Shown here in pieces: positions 7,320 to 15,519 of a DNA stretch of 33,127 nucleotides. Each line of letters starts with the position of its first letter. The stretch's first letter is position 1. The translations under genes and the position numbers were made by a program. The notes under the pieces are model-generated. The model had not been told where the DNA came from. It worked only from the letters and a program-made list of their open reading frames with translations, and searched no databases. The stretch comes from Clostridia bacterium (GTDB lineage: Bacteria; Bacillota; Clostridia; Oscillospirales; CAG-272), in the NCBI GenBank assembly GCA_017540175.1, contig JAFYBN010000112.1, positions 1 through 33,127 on the forward strand, written 5' to 3'.

Positions 7320-8282
7320 TTACAGCACGGTCTCCGTCAAAATCCTGCCGTATCCTTCAAACGGATAATCAATGGTGATGACGCCTTCTTCCGTATCGCC
7401 TATGCCGCTGTATAGATCGCATTTACCGTCCTCCCGCATGACGATACCGGACGTAAACGCGCAGTCGGTGGTGTTGAATACTTTGGCGGGTCCTGCCGGG
7501 TAGCAGGTCCGCGTTCCGATCACTTTTTCATCCAGAAGAGCGTGTGTTTCCGGATCGAACACAAAGGCAACGTTGCAGTACGCCTGCATACTCCGGCCGT
7601 CTTCCCAATCGTAATGATAGCATTTATGCCCAATGATGCCGATGTAGCCGGAATCCAGCAGATAGCACTGGTTGCAACCGCCCCATTCCCCCGCCTCAAA
7701 CATCCCGTCGATGACCTTGGCTTCGCTGACGGTTTTGTCATCCAGCTCGTCCAGGGAACGGATTGTCGTGAATCCCACGATGGACAGGCTGCCGTATTTC
7801 TTTTCCGTCGCCTCATCGCGGGGGCGCGAGAATACGCCGATCCCCTTTTCGCCCATGTCGATCAAACGGATATCCTTCATGTAATCGGGACCGGTTGTAA
7901 AATAGTACAGATTCATTAAATCCTGTCCGCGGTAGAAGTTCGCCCAATAGGTTTTTACCTCATTCCGCATCCGCACGACATAAGTACCGCCCATGCAAAG
8001 CTCGCCCCGGATCACGGCGACGTACGGATCTTCGATCGTATAGATCATGGATTCCGGCACGCGCTCGAACAGGTCTTCCCCGGTTTTCCGGAACAGATAG
8101 ACCCAGGATCTCGCCCATTCCTCCCGTTTTTCCACACGGCCGAACATATAGGTTTCGCCGCGCCGCCGGAACGGGATGGAGCAGTTATACACGTCGTATC
8201 CGTCTACCCCCTTGAAAGTCAATTTTCTGCTGGAATAGACGGTTTTGTTTTTCTCGAAAGCCTCTCGTTTATCGCGAAACAT
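7320..8282 (-). CDS. DUF1861 family protein, GH130/GT108-like (mannoside-active)
   Basis: 320 aa with features of DUF1861: VYNCSIPFRRRGETYMFGR near the N-terminus, then YTIEDPYVAVIRGELCMGG, where the EDP motif resembles the GH130 active-site region. The family is a five-bladed propeller related to GH130 mannoside phosphorylases and the Leishmania beta-1,2-mannosyl phosphorylase/transferases; DUF1861 itself is poorly characterised. No signal peptide is present, so it is cytoplasmic. I chose the ATG at 8282, with GGGAGG 7 nt upstream, over the longer frame. It lies 38 nt after the alpha-mannosidase stop and is almost certainly co-transcribed with it. The pair suggests intracellular breakdown of manno-oligosaccharides, the second step possibly phosphorolytic; substrate and linkage are inferred. 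Confidence 0.75.
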   Translation of the reverse strand: MFRDKREAFEKNKTVYSSRKLTFKGVDGYDVYNCSIPFRRRGETYMFGRVEKREEWARSWVYLFRKTGEDLFERVPESMIYTIEDPYVAVIRGELCMGGTYVVRMRNEVKTYWANFYRGQDLMNLYYFTTGPDYMKDIRLIDMGEKGIGVFSRPRDEATEKKYGSLSIVGFTTIRSLDELDDKTVSEAKVIDGMFEAGEWGGCNQCYLLDSGYIGIIGHKCYHYDWEDGRSMQAYCNVAFVFDPETHALLDEKVIGTRTCYPAGPAKVFNTTDCAFTSGIVMREDGKCDLYSGIGDTEEGVITIDYPFEGYGRILTETVL

Positions 8283-8320
8283 AAATATACCTCCCATATA
8301 TTGCACATCTTTGTTCAGGA

Positions 8321-10759
8321 TCAGACTTCATACTCCGTCAGCAGGACCTTCTTCCATTCCGCAGCGCCGTCTGCCAGATAATAGGTCTCCGCGGACCAGG
8401 GCGTAACGGTATCGGTCAGGGGAACGGGCAGCAGGTCGCCCGAAACGGTAACGTGAGACGCTTTGCCTGCGGTCTCGCACAGACGGACGACAAGTCCGGT
8501 CCCGTCTTCGCTTCTCTTGACGGCGGAGAGCATGATGTTCGGGCAGTCGATCCGCAGTCCGGCGTAAGGCTTGTCGGACAGCCTGCCGGGGTGCCAGGTT
8601 TCGATGATGCTTGTCGTGGGCTTGTTCAGCTGCGCCGCAGCCTTCGTGACATCCGTCCAGTCGTCCCCCGCGGGCATCAGGATGTACCGGAAATCGATCC
8701 TGCCCTGATCGGTGTATTCGCTTTCCTCCGTCCGGGGACCGCCGTGATCGCCGTAAACGGGACTGCGGAGCACCGTATGGAAGATCGTTCCGCCCTTCAC
8801 GCTGGAACTGTAGGTGCTGGAGTTCACAATGGCATATCCGCCGCCGTCGCCCTTCACCGCTGTCCAGCGCAGACCGGGTTCTTCTTCGCCGTCGGCAGGA
8901 CGTTTCATCACGCCGAAGGGGATCTCGTAATACGCTTCCGGATGATCCACCGCCATGGGCCAGGCCAGCTTGAGCATCTTATGTTTTTCATGCCAGTCTG
9001 CGAAGGCGCGCACGCTCAGCTTGTCGGAACCGGGTTCCAGAGAGAAATACTGGGTCAGGGTGGAATCGTTGTACCGGCTCACGACCTTCACGGTCGCTCT
9101 CACGGGACCTTCTTCCGTCACGGTCACCTTCGCGTCGGAGAACCGCGCCATTTCGTCGGTAAAGAAGGATTTGCCATGACTCCACGTGTCGTGGTAATAC
9201 TCGTCGATCACCGTAGGGACAGCCGCGCGGCCGGTGATGATCTCACGTCCTGTGCGCTTGTCCGTGAAAGAGGTGATAGTACCGCTGTACTGTTCAAACC
9301 GGATCCGGTAGATCTCGTTTTCCAGAATCGTTCCGCCTGGTTCGTTCGCGGTCATATTGCCCGTCCACGGGATCGCGGCAGCTGCGGGGGCGGACGGAAC
9401 AGATACGGTTTCATTTGTCAGGTAATATACCGCATATCCCAGCGCCGGTACCTTCGCCCTGAACAGGGTATCGCTGCGCCAATGGCACGCAAGGGACGCC
9501 GAGTGTACAAGCTGAGATGGAACAGGATTGCCTCCGCAGTCCTTTACGCAGGTAAACTGCTTGTTGACCCGAACCGATTCCTCCACATCGAAGCCGTGGG
9601 GATTGAACACCACAACGGGGAGTCCCTTTTCCCTGTCAGAGGTGTCAATGATCCAGGACAGGCTCTGCAGGGCATTGTTTTCTTCCACCGCCGCCGTGTG
9701 GCGCGCCTGCCCCAGCATCAGGTCGGTATCGTCATAGGCTGCCCGGATCGAGCATCCGTCCATGGCATCGTGGAAGTGGCAGAAGCATACGTTTTTCCAC
9801 GCTTCTTCGAAAACCTTGTTCTTCGGCTTCTTCCCGCAGAACGCGGACGCCAGCATGCAGTATGCTTCCGCGGCGATCAGAGAGGATTCCGCGCGGCGTA
9901 TGCCTTCCTTGACGCGGTGCACGGCCGCCGGACAGCCGGGCGCGTGGTGCTGGAGGTCGTCGCGCAGTTCGGGAACGGGATGACCGCAGCCGCGTACTTC
10001 TTCAAAGAAGTCGTGCAGATCGGAATAGATCAGTTCCTTTTCCGGGTGTTCTTTCCCGTATTGCTCCAGCAGTTCCAGATGCCGGACGGTGGGACCGCCT
10101 CCGTGGTTGCCAACGCCGTAGAAGAAAGGCAGGGTCGGCAGGCCGGCGGGGGTATACGCGTCCAGAAACGCCATCCGTTCTTCCAGTTGATCCATTTCAT
10201 CAAACCGGAAACAATAGGGATCGGGGATCCGGCACACAGTCACGGAGGAGCCGTCCGGGGCGACCCATTCGAAAAGGTCGCTTTCCAAGTCCTTTTCGTG
10301 CGGACCTGGACGCATGAATATATAGCTGTCCATGCCGGACTTCTTCAGGATCTGGGGCATCATGGCGTTGTGGCCGAAGCTGTCCGGGCTGTATCCCACC
10401 TTTGCGGTCACGCCGAGGGTTTCCTGAAAGTATCTCTGGGAATAGAGAGACTGACGGGCAAAGGCTTCTCCGGAGGGCAAATTGCAGTCGGGCTGGACGT
10501 GCCAGCCGCCCACTACGATGAACCGGCCTTCCTTCACCCTTTCCCGGAGTTCTTCGAACATCTCCGGAACGAATTCCTCCACCCACTGATACACGGAGGC
10601 TGAGGAACACACGAACCGGAAATCCGGGAATTCCTTCATACGGTCCAGAGCGGAACGGACGGTCGCTTTCGCTTCCGCGCTCCCTTCCTGCCAGCGCCAT
10701 TGCCAGATCGGATCGAGATGGGCGTTGCCAATCAAGTATACTCTTTTCTTCAAATTCAT
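8321..10759 (-). CDS. Alpha-mannosidase, glycoside hydrolase family 38
   Basis: 812 aa, cytoplasmic, with no signal peptide. The GH38 zinc site begins with NAHLDP (H14, D16), and SPDSFGHN carries the expected nucleophile D126. Further family landmarks are CHFHDAMDGCS (about 325-335) and VGNHGGGPT (about 235-243). The C-terminal beta-sandwich part starts near LPVVVFNPHG (about 385). Family members cleave alpha-1,2/1,3/1,6-mannosyl residues from N-glycans or oligomannosides. The start at 10759 has GGAGG 4 nt upstream. It is the first gene of a two-gene unit with the DUF1861 protein; an inverted repeat lies just before its ribosome binding site. Length and motifs are complete, so it should be active. 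The exact linkage cannot be read from sequence. Confidence 0.92.
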   Translation of the reverse strand: MNLKKRVYLIGNAHLDPIWQWRWQEGSAEAKATVRSALDRMKEFPDFRFVCSSASVYQWVEEFVPEMFEELRERVKEGRFIVVGGWHVQPDCNLPSGEAFARQSLYSQRYFQETLGVTAKVGYSPDSFGHNAMMPQILKKSGMDSYIFMRPGPHEKDLESDLFEWVAPDGSSVTVCRIPDPYCFRFDEMDQLEERMAFLDAYTPAGLPTLPFFYGVGNHGGGPTVRHLELLEQYGKEHPEKELIYSDLHDFFEEVRGCGHPVPELRDDLQHHAPGCPAAVHRVKEGIRRAESSLIAAEAYCMLASAFCGKKPKNKVFEEAWKNVCFCHFHDAMDGCSIRAAYDDTDLMLGQARHTAAVEENNALQSLSWIIDTSDREKGLPVVVFNPHGFDVEESVRVNKQFTCVKDCGGNPVPSQLVHSASLACHWRSDTLFRAKVPALGYAVYYLTNETVSVPSAPAAAAIPWTGNMTANEPGGTILENEIYRIRFEQYSGTITSFTDKRTGREIITGRAAVPTVIDEYYHDTWSHGKSFFTDEMARFSDAKVTVTEEGPVRATVKVVSRYNDSTLTQYFSLEPGSDKLSVRAFADWHEKHKMLKLAWPMAVDHPEAYYEIPFGVMKRPADGEEEPGLRWTAVKGDGGGYAIVNSSTYSSSVKGGTIFHTVLRSPVYGDHGGPRTEESEYTDQGRIDFRYILMPAGDDWTDVTKAAAQLNKPTTSIIETWHPGRLSDKPYAGLRIDCPNIMLSAVKRSEDGTGLVVRLCETAGKASHVTVSGDLLPVPLTDTVTPWSAETYYLADGAAEWKKVLLTEYEV

Positions 10760-10775
10760 ATTGCCTCCGTATACG

Positions 10776-10801
10776 CGGATAATCCATCCTGCGTTTATCC
10801 G
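10776..10801 (-). promoter_or_regulatory. Operator-like inverted repeat before the alpha-mannosidase gene
   Basis: CGGATAA-N12-TTATCCG lies 16-42 nt upstream of the start codon. Perfect 7-bp arms at this position fit a dimeric regulator site. The regulator is unknown. Confidence 0.45.
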
Positions 10802-10840
10802 TTAATGATGTGGTTCGAAAGGCAGCATTCCCCCGAAAGA

Positions 10841-10876
10841 GGAAACACGGGTCCCCCGAAAGAGATCCGTGTTTCC
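10841..10876 (+). promoter_or_regulatory. Hairpin in front of an orphan mini-ORF
   Basis: A perfect 10-bp inverted repeat, GGAAACACGG (10841-10850) and CCGTGTTTCC (10867-10876), with a 16-nt loop. The direct repeat CCCCCGAAAGAG also occurs twice (10830-10841 and 10853-10864). It sits just upstream of a strong ribosome binding site. Confidence 0.5.
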
Positions 10877-10892
10877 CCAAAGGAGGAACAAC

Positions 10893-10919
10893 ATGAAGAA
10901 GCTGGATGTCGATAATTAG
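10893..10919 (+). pseudogene. Orphan 8-codon ORF with consensus ribosome binding site (MKKLDVDN)
   Basis: AAAGGAGG lies 6 nt before ATG, which opens an 8-codon frame ending in TAG. No gene follows on this strand; the next gene is convergent and ends at 10928. It looks like the 5' stub of a gene whose body was lost by deletion or rearrangement. A functional leader peptide is possible, but nothing downstream needs one. Confidence 0.4.
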
Positions 10920-10927
10920 GGTGTTTC

Positions 10928-12397
10928 TCAGTGCTTTTTCTTCGTCAAAGCAAAACCGCCGAGAGAGATAACAGCCGCGACGGCGGCGGCGACACTGAAG
11001 TCGAAGGTGTTCGGAGCTTCGGCCTTCGCTTCGAGCTCTTCGTCGACCGGAGAAGATGCGGGAGGCTCAGGTTCTGCCTGCGTCTCAGGTTCTGCCTCAG
11101 CCGGAGCTTCCGCAGCTGGAGCGTCCGTGCCGTAGAATTCAATTTCCGCAACGTCGCCGTGCTCGACTTCGTTGTGATAACGATACATGGAGTAACCAGT
11201 GTTGTTTTCGAATTCGGTGATCACATAGTAGTCGGGGTTCGTGCCTTCGCCGGAAGCCTGGAACAGAGTCGTCCAGTTCTCGCCGTCGTTCGAACCGTCG
11301 ATCGTCGCGCCGTTGAAGCGGGCGTTCCAGTTCTCACGGGAGAGGATGACGACCTTCTCGAGGACCACAGCCTTGCCGAAGTCCATGCCGCACCAGTTGT
11401 CACCGCCCTTGGACGGCGGATCGAAGTAGGAAGTCGGGTTGCCGTCAAACGCCGCGGCAGTACCGGAGCCTTCCGTGCCGTCCCAGCCGGTCGCGTTGCC
11501 GATGACCGTGCCGGAGAGGAAGTTCCCGGATTCACCGGAGGCGGGATACGTGTAGGTCGGAGCTGCAGGTTCGGGAGCGTTCGCCAGAGTCAGGCAGATG
11601 GAGGTCATACCCTGAGCTACCCAAGCCTGACCATTGCTGTTGTCGGTACGCATACAAGTATCGCCATCCCAGCCGTCGGGACCGTCTGCGTCGTTGCCCA
11701 TCGCCAGCCACAGTCCGATTTCAAGACCTCCTGCAGCCTTCAGATCGGTCAGATCATACAGGGGAGCGCCGTCACTGGAGCGGCCGACGCCGTTCACGAA
11801 GATGTAGTCCACCCACGGGATGGCCAGTTCTGCGCAGTAGTTAATGCCGTCCGCAGAGTATGCCTTGGAGTAACCGGGGATCTCGGCGGTGATGTCCTTG
11901 GTCTGTTCACCGTCCACGGTGGAGCGGAAAGCGTCGCCGCGGACCTGAACCTGCTTGTCGGCGGTGAAGCCTACGCCCAGAATGATAGGATGGCAATCTT
12001 GAAGCTGATAGTCGGGGTTGAAGCCCATCTGGACCATGTCGCCGGCACGGAACCAGTCGCCCCCCTCGGGACCGTTCTGGGAGGGAGTGGTATCGCCTTC
12101 CACGGTAACACCGACATACAGATTGTCAGCATCCCATGTGAAATAGAAGGAATACTTTTCACCTTTGAAGGAACCTACCCATGAACCGTCTGAATAGTAG
12201 TTTGAACCGTCCACCACGATGGGTGCGTTGCCGGCATATTCGCCTTCCGAGATCACACCGTCCAGCGTGGTGGGTACGCTCGTGCCGGCGATATCAAAAT
12301 TGAATTCGCCGGGTGTTGCCATGGCGGATACAGCGCATACGAATACCATGACAATGGCGATCAGCAGAGCGAGCAGAAGCTTTCTTGCGTTTTTCAT
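10928..12397 (-). CDS. Cell-surface CBM9-like plus F5/8-type-C carbohydrate-binding protein
   Basis: 489 aa. It has a signal peptide (MKNARKLLLALLIAIV to about residue 27) and a CBM9-like/DOMON module (about 40-270; TTLDGVISEGEYAG, FYFTWDADNLYVGV). A discoidin (F5/8 type C, CBM32-like) module follows at about 310-425 (WCGMDFGKAVVLEKVVI). Then come a Pro/Glu/Ala linker, the motif APNTFD, a hydrophobic segment and KKKH. This tail looks like a membrane or sorting anchor. No catalytic module is present, so it most likely tethers or captures glycan at the surface. The start has AGGAG 9 nt upstream; the longer frame reads back into a pseudogene. It sits between the mannosidase unit and the GH-A/AraC unit on the same strand. 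Confidence 0.8.
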   Translation of the reverse strand: MKNARKLLLALLIAIVMVFVCAVSAMATPGEFNFDIAGTSVPTTLDGVISEGEYAGNAPIVVDGSNYYSDGSWVGSFKGEKYSFYFTWDADNLYVGVTVEGDTTPSQNGPEGGDWFRAGDMVQMGFNPDYQLQDCHPIILGVGFTADKQVQVRGDAFRSTVDGEQTKDITAEIPGYSKAYSADGINYCAELAIPWVDYIFVNGVGRSSDGAPLYDLTDLKAAGGLEIGLWLAMGNDADGPDGWDGDTCMRTDNSNGQAWVAQGMTSICLTLANAPEPAAPTYTYPASGESGNFLSGTVIGNATGWDGTEGSGTAAAFDGNPTSYFDPPSKGGDNWCGMDFGKAVVLEKVVILSRENWNARFNGATIDGSNDGENWTTLFQASGEGTNPDYYVITEFENNTGYSMYRYHNEVEHGDVAEIEFYGTDAPAAEAPAEAEPETQAEPEPPASSPVDEELEAKAEAPNTFDFSVAAAVAAVISLGGFALTKKKH

Positions 12398-12401
12398 GGA
12401 A

Positions 12402-12696
12402 TCATTCTCCTTTTTTGAATTTCGCAGTTTCAACATCAATGTAAAATGAATCTGTAAACTGCATACCGAAGTCATAGTCTTCGATGGTCAGGTAATTGCC
12501 GTCTGCAAAATGACCGGTCTTGCCGACGATGCTGTTTTCCGTCGGGATGTCTCTGTGCGAAAGGTAGAATTATGCGGAAACACGGACTATGATACCGTCC
12601 GCCTCATGGGGCGGCGGAGCGAGAACTGCTGCCGCTGCCGCAGCCTACGGAACACAGAAGCAGACCGACACGGAAGAGTCAGCGCAGGTATCTCAT
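12402..12696 (-). pseudogene. Decayed lipoprotein gene (lipobox plus LamG/ConA-like fragment)
   Basis: At 12696 an ATG begins MRYLR, hits TGA at codon 6, then continues in frame as LFRVGLLLCSVGCGSGSSS, a clear lipoprotein signal peptide. The protein-like reading then shifts frame (LAPPPHEADGIIVRVSA), meets a TAA, and goes on as FYLSHRDIPTENSIVGK and GHFADGNYLTIEDYDF to a stop at 12402. The last part resembles the start of a LamG/concanavalin A-like domain and is truncated. Two nonsense codons, one frameshift and a lost 3' end mark it as a pseudogene. It fits a former surface glycan-binding or glycosidase lipoprotein of this locus. Confidence 0.75.
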
Positions 12697-12809
12697 GGCA
12701 TTCCCCCTTAAAACGGCTTTTTGAATTAAATCGTCTTTATTCATGAGCATTTTGCTCAGAAATACGGAGCTGCAGCCCGCAGCGGTTCTTCGCAGGATGA
12801 GATTTTGCT

Positions 12810-14474
12810 TTACAGCATCAGCTCCATCGCGGAATACGCATTCGCGGAATAGTCCTTCATGTCGCTTATGACTACATAGTCGAGCACGTCGATCAGGCGA
12901 TCCGTGCAGAGGATCAGCGGACAGTCGTCAACGCTGAATTCCACCGTATCCCCGCATTCTTTCCCGCGGAGACGGTTTGAAAACAGATCGATCGCGTAAT
13001 CGTTTTCGAAGAAGTCGTCCCTCGCAAAAGATACCCTGCCGACACTGCCTTCCAGGGACCATACGGCCGTGACGTATTTCCCGTCGTCCCGCCTGAACTG
13101 GAGACATGCGGCGCACTGGTTCAGATCATGCTCTCTTAAAAAGGAAATCTCAGAGAGTTCGTTTGCGATCACGCTGAAGATGCCGAACGCGGGCTTTACG
13201 AGATAACGCTCCGGAAACCGGTTGATATCTTCCTTCGGACGAATCGCCAGAAGACCTAAATTGGCCTCGTAGTCGGTTTCGCTGATGCCGTCGTTTGAAA
13301 AATCGTAATAATCCACCAACTGCATTGACGGCACAACCATGGAGGCAATGTAATGCTGCAGTTCAAAAGCGGCCTGCTGAATAAGGGTGCAGCCATCCAC
13401 CCCTTTATACGTGGACCAGCCCGATTCCGTATTCATAATGGGCTTTCCCGGACAGTATTTGTCCGCCAGTCCTTCAAACGCGCGATACCAGTCGACCATG
13501 GTTTCCCATGTCTGCACCGAACGGTACAAGGGGCTGACCGGAAACAGATGCATCGGATAAGGATGGATGACGAGCGCGTCGGTATAGTCCCCGACCCCGG
13601 CCTCCAGAATATCCTTCATAAACGGAACGTTCTTCCGAACCGTGCCCCCGTGAAGCACCAAAGCATCGGGGTCTTTTTCTTTTATGCAGCGATATGCTTC
13701 CTTCTGCAGCAGAGCGTATTTACGGTTGTTCTCTTTACAGAACATGCGCTTGCATTTTGCGTTGTGGTCGTATTCGCTGATGATTTCATATGCGGCGGCC
13801 TTTGTGCGAAAGGTTTCGGCGACCACGGACACGTAGTCCAAAAAACGCTCCTTCGCCTTTCCTTCAAAAGGAAACCGACCGCATCCGTAAAACCGGTCCA
13901 TGGTCCTCGCGTCCAGCATATAGCGAAGCTTGAAGCCCATTTCATGCGCCAGATCGGCGTAATCAATATGCGTCTGCGGGATGGTAAACCCATCCGCGGT
14001 CGGATTGCACTGGTCCCAGAGGACGTCGTCGAGCAGCCATCCGACGCCGACTTTTGAAAGGAGTTTGAACGCGATTTTCATCGTTTCCAGGCGCGCGGTC
14101 GAGAGATGGGTGCTGACGCCCACCTTTTCCGCTCTGCGTCTTGCCAGAGGAATGCGGGCGAACCTGGTTTCGTATTCGATCCCTTCCGCGCGGACGGAGA
14201 CAGTGAACGTTCCGTATACGCGAACGTCCGAGAAATCGACCGACAGCGAAACGGTCCCCTGCGCCGGTATTTCCCCGACGGCGATCTGCCGGGCAGACAT
14301 AAGCCGGTCCGTCTTCATTTCGCGTACTTCGATTTGGAGCTCCGTGCCTTCGAAGTTCCCGCTGCCCGTGTTGCTTACGATGATCGCCGCTTTCATCGGC
14401 GTCCCGATATCGCCGAAGTAGATATTCGCGGTTTGCTCCGTCCGCAGGTACAATTCTATTTTCTGATCGCTCAT
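12810..14474 (-). CDS. Clan GH-A glycoside hydrolase, GH39-like, with N-terminal Ig-like domain
   Basis: 554 aa, no signal peptide. Residues 1-110 form a beta-sandwich-like domain (AAIIVSNTGSGNFEG). A TIM barrel follows at about 115-450 with YEIISEYDHN (E234, likely acid/base; the usual Asn before it is Ser) and KPIMNTESGWS (E350, likely nucleophile) at the ends of strands 4 and 7. A short C-terminal beta domain closes it. The pattern is that of GH39/GH5-like enzymes, but I cannot assign a family or substrate. The start at 14474 has AGGAG 7 nt upstream. It follows the AraC gene by 103 nt on the same strand. The cytoplasmic location suggests action on imported oligosaccharides. Confidence 0.7.
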   Translation of the reverse strand: MSDQKIELYLRTEQTANIYFGDIGTPMKAAIIVSNTGSGNFEGTELQIEVREMKTDRLMSARQIAVGEIPAQGTVSLSVDFSDVRVYGTFTVSVRAEGIEYETRFARIPLARRRAEKVGVSTHLSTARLETMKIAFKLLSKVGVGWLLDDVLWDQCNPTADGFTIPQTHIDYADLAHEMGFKLRYMLDARTMDRFYGCGRFPFEGKAKERFLDYVSVVAETFRTKAAAYEIISEYDHNAKCKRMFCKENNRKYALLQKEAYRCIKEKDPDALVLHGGTVRKNVPFMKDILEAGVGDYTDALVIHPYPMHLFPVSPLYRSVQTWETMVDWYRAFEGLADKYCPGKPIMNTESGWSTYKGVDGCTLIQQAAFELQHYIASMVVPSMQLVDYYDFSNDGISETDYEANLGLLAIRPKEDINRFPERYLVKPAFGIFSVIANELSEISFLREHDLNQCAACLQFRRDDGKYVTAVWSLEGSVGRVSFARDDFFENDYAIDLFSNRLRGKECGDTVEFSVDDCPLILCTDRLIDVLDYVVISDMKDYSANAYSAMELML

Positions 14475-14577
14475 AAACTGTCTCCTGTTTTACCTTTCAT
14501 GCATTTGTCCTATGTGTGTTATAGGAACGTCTGCTCCGTCAAAGGCAATCGGTCTGTGCGTCGACCCGGGAACTATT

Positions 14578-15480
14578 CTACTTGTTGTGTGTTCCGCCGG
14601 GATCGCGGTGAGTCGCGATATCGTACTGCGTGTATTTGGAAGGGCTGACGCCGAAGCGTCTCTTGAACAGCCTTGAAAAATATGCCGGATCGGAATACCC
14701 GAGAAACTCGGATATTTCATTGATATTCATCATGGAGGTAATGAGAAGCTGGGCGGCATGATCCAGCTTAACATTGTTGATATACACGGTCACGGTCGTA
14801 TTGAAGTTCTGCCGGAAGAGCTTCAGGATATAAGATTTCGACAGACCGAAATGCTCAGCAAGATCGGTGAGCGTAACAGCTTCCGATACATTTTCGTGAA
14901 TATAATAAGCAATCCGGTTTACCAGGAAGGCAGAGGAAGAAGTGGCACTGTTCCTCAAAAGCTTGCTCAGCTCGAGCAGTATCTGTCCGAATATCAGCTG
15001 GAACTCATATTCCGCCTCCGGCTGGAGCCGATAAAGCCTGTCGTGCAGCTTTACGCATAGTGGGAGCATGACCGTTGAATGCTCCGGGAAATGAACGAGA
15101 TCCGTCAAGCAGCAGGAGGAGGAAAACTCGGCGGCTTTCTCGACGGGTTCGCAGGAATATCCGTATCCCCAGCCGTTCTTGTTCTCCGGTAAAGTTTCGC
15201 CGCAGCAGGTAATATCCGCAGTAAAATGGAAATAGTAGTAGTCGCAGAAGTCTTCCGTATCCGCCGTATAAAACGTATCCCGCGGAATGAGCAGCCAGTC
15301 GCCGGTCTTCACCTCATATGATCGGTCCGAATACCTGAACGTTGCGCTCCCGCCAATGACATAAACAAGCAGATGGAACGGAATCTTTTTCCCACGGTGT
15401 TCCCAGTGCTTCTTCTGACGATAACGACCGAAATACACGCACCACGGCATACTGTCGCGGAATGATATACTGTAATACAT
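14578..15480 (-). CDS. AraC family transcriptional regulator
   Basis: 300 aa. An N-terminal cupin-like sensor domain (about 20-110; LLIPRDTFYTADTEDFCDYYYFHF) is followed by a linker and a C-terminal double helix-turn-helix of about 100 residues (VTLTDLAEHFGLSKSYILKLF and the signature EISEFLGYSDPAYFSRLFKRRFG). It most likely activates the surrounding glycan genes on binding a sugar. I chose the ATG at 15480 (GGAG 10 nt upstream) over a GTG at 15489. It lies 39 nt after the dehydratase stop, in the same direction. The inverted repeat over the minus-strand promoter at 16737-16766 is a candidate target; that link is inference. Confidence 0.9.
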   Translation of the reverse strand: MYYSISFRDSMPWCVYFGRYRQKKHWEHRGKKIPFHLLVYVIGGSATFRYSDRSYEVKTGDWLLIPRDTFYTADTEDFCDYYYFHFTADITCCGETLPENKNGWGYGYSCEPVEKAAEFSSSCCLTDLVHFPEHSTVMLPLCVKLHDRLYRLQPEAEYEFQLIFGQILLELSKLLRNSATSSSAFLVNRIAYYIHENVSEAVTLTDLAEHFGLSKSYILKLFRQNFNTTVTVYINNVKLDHAAQLLITSMMNINEISEFLGYSDPAYFSRLFKRRFGVSPSKYTQYDIATHRDPGGTHNK

Positions 15481-15519
15481 CGGCTTCACGCTCCGTTCTT
15501 CGTGGTTTTGTACGTGAAA

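Noticed and set aside
8453-10603. A 716-codon plus-strand open frame opposite the alpha-mannosidase
   Set aside because: It is an antisense shadow produced by GC-rich codon use; the GH38 motifs are on the other strand.
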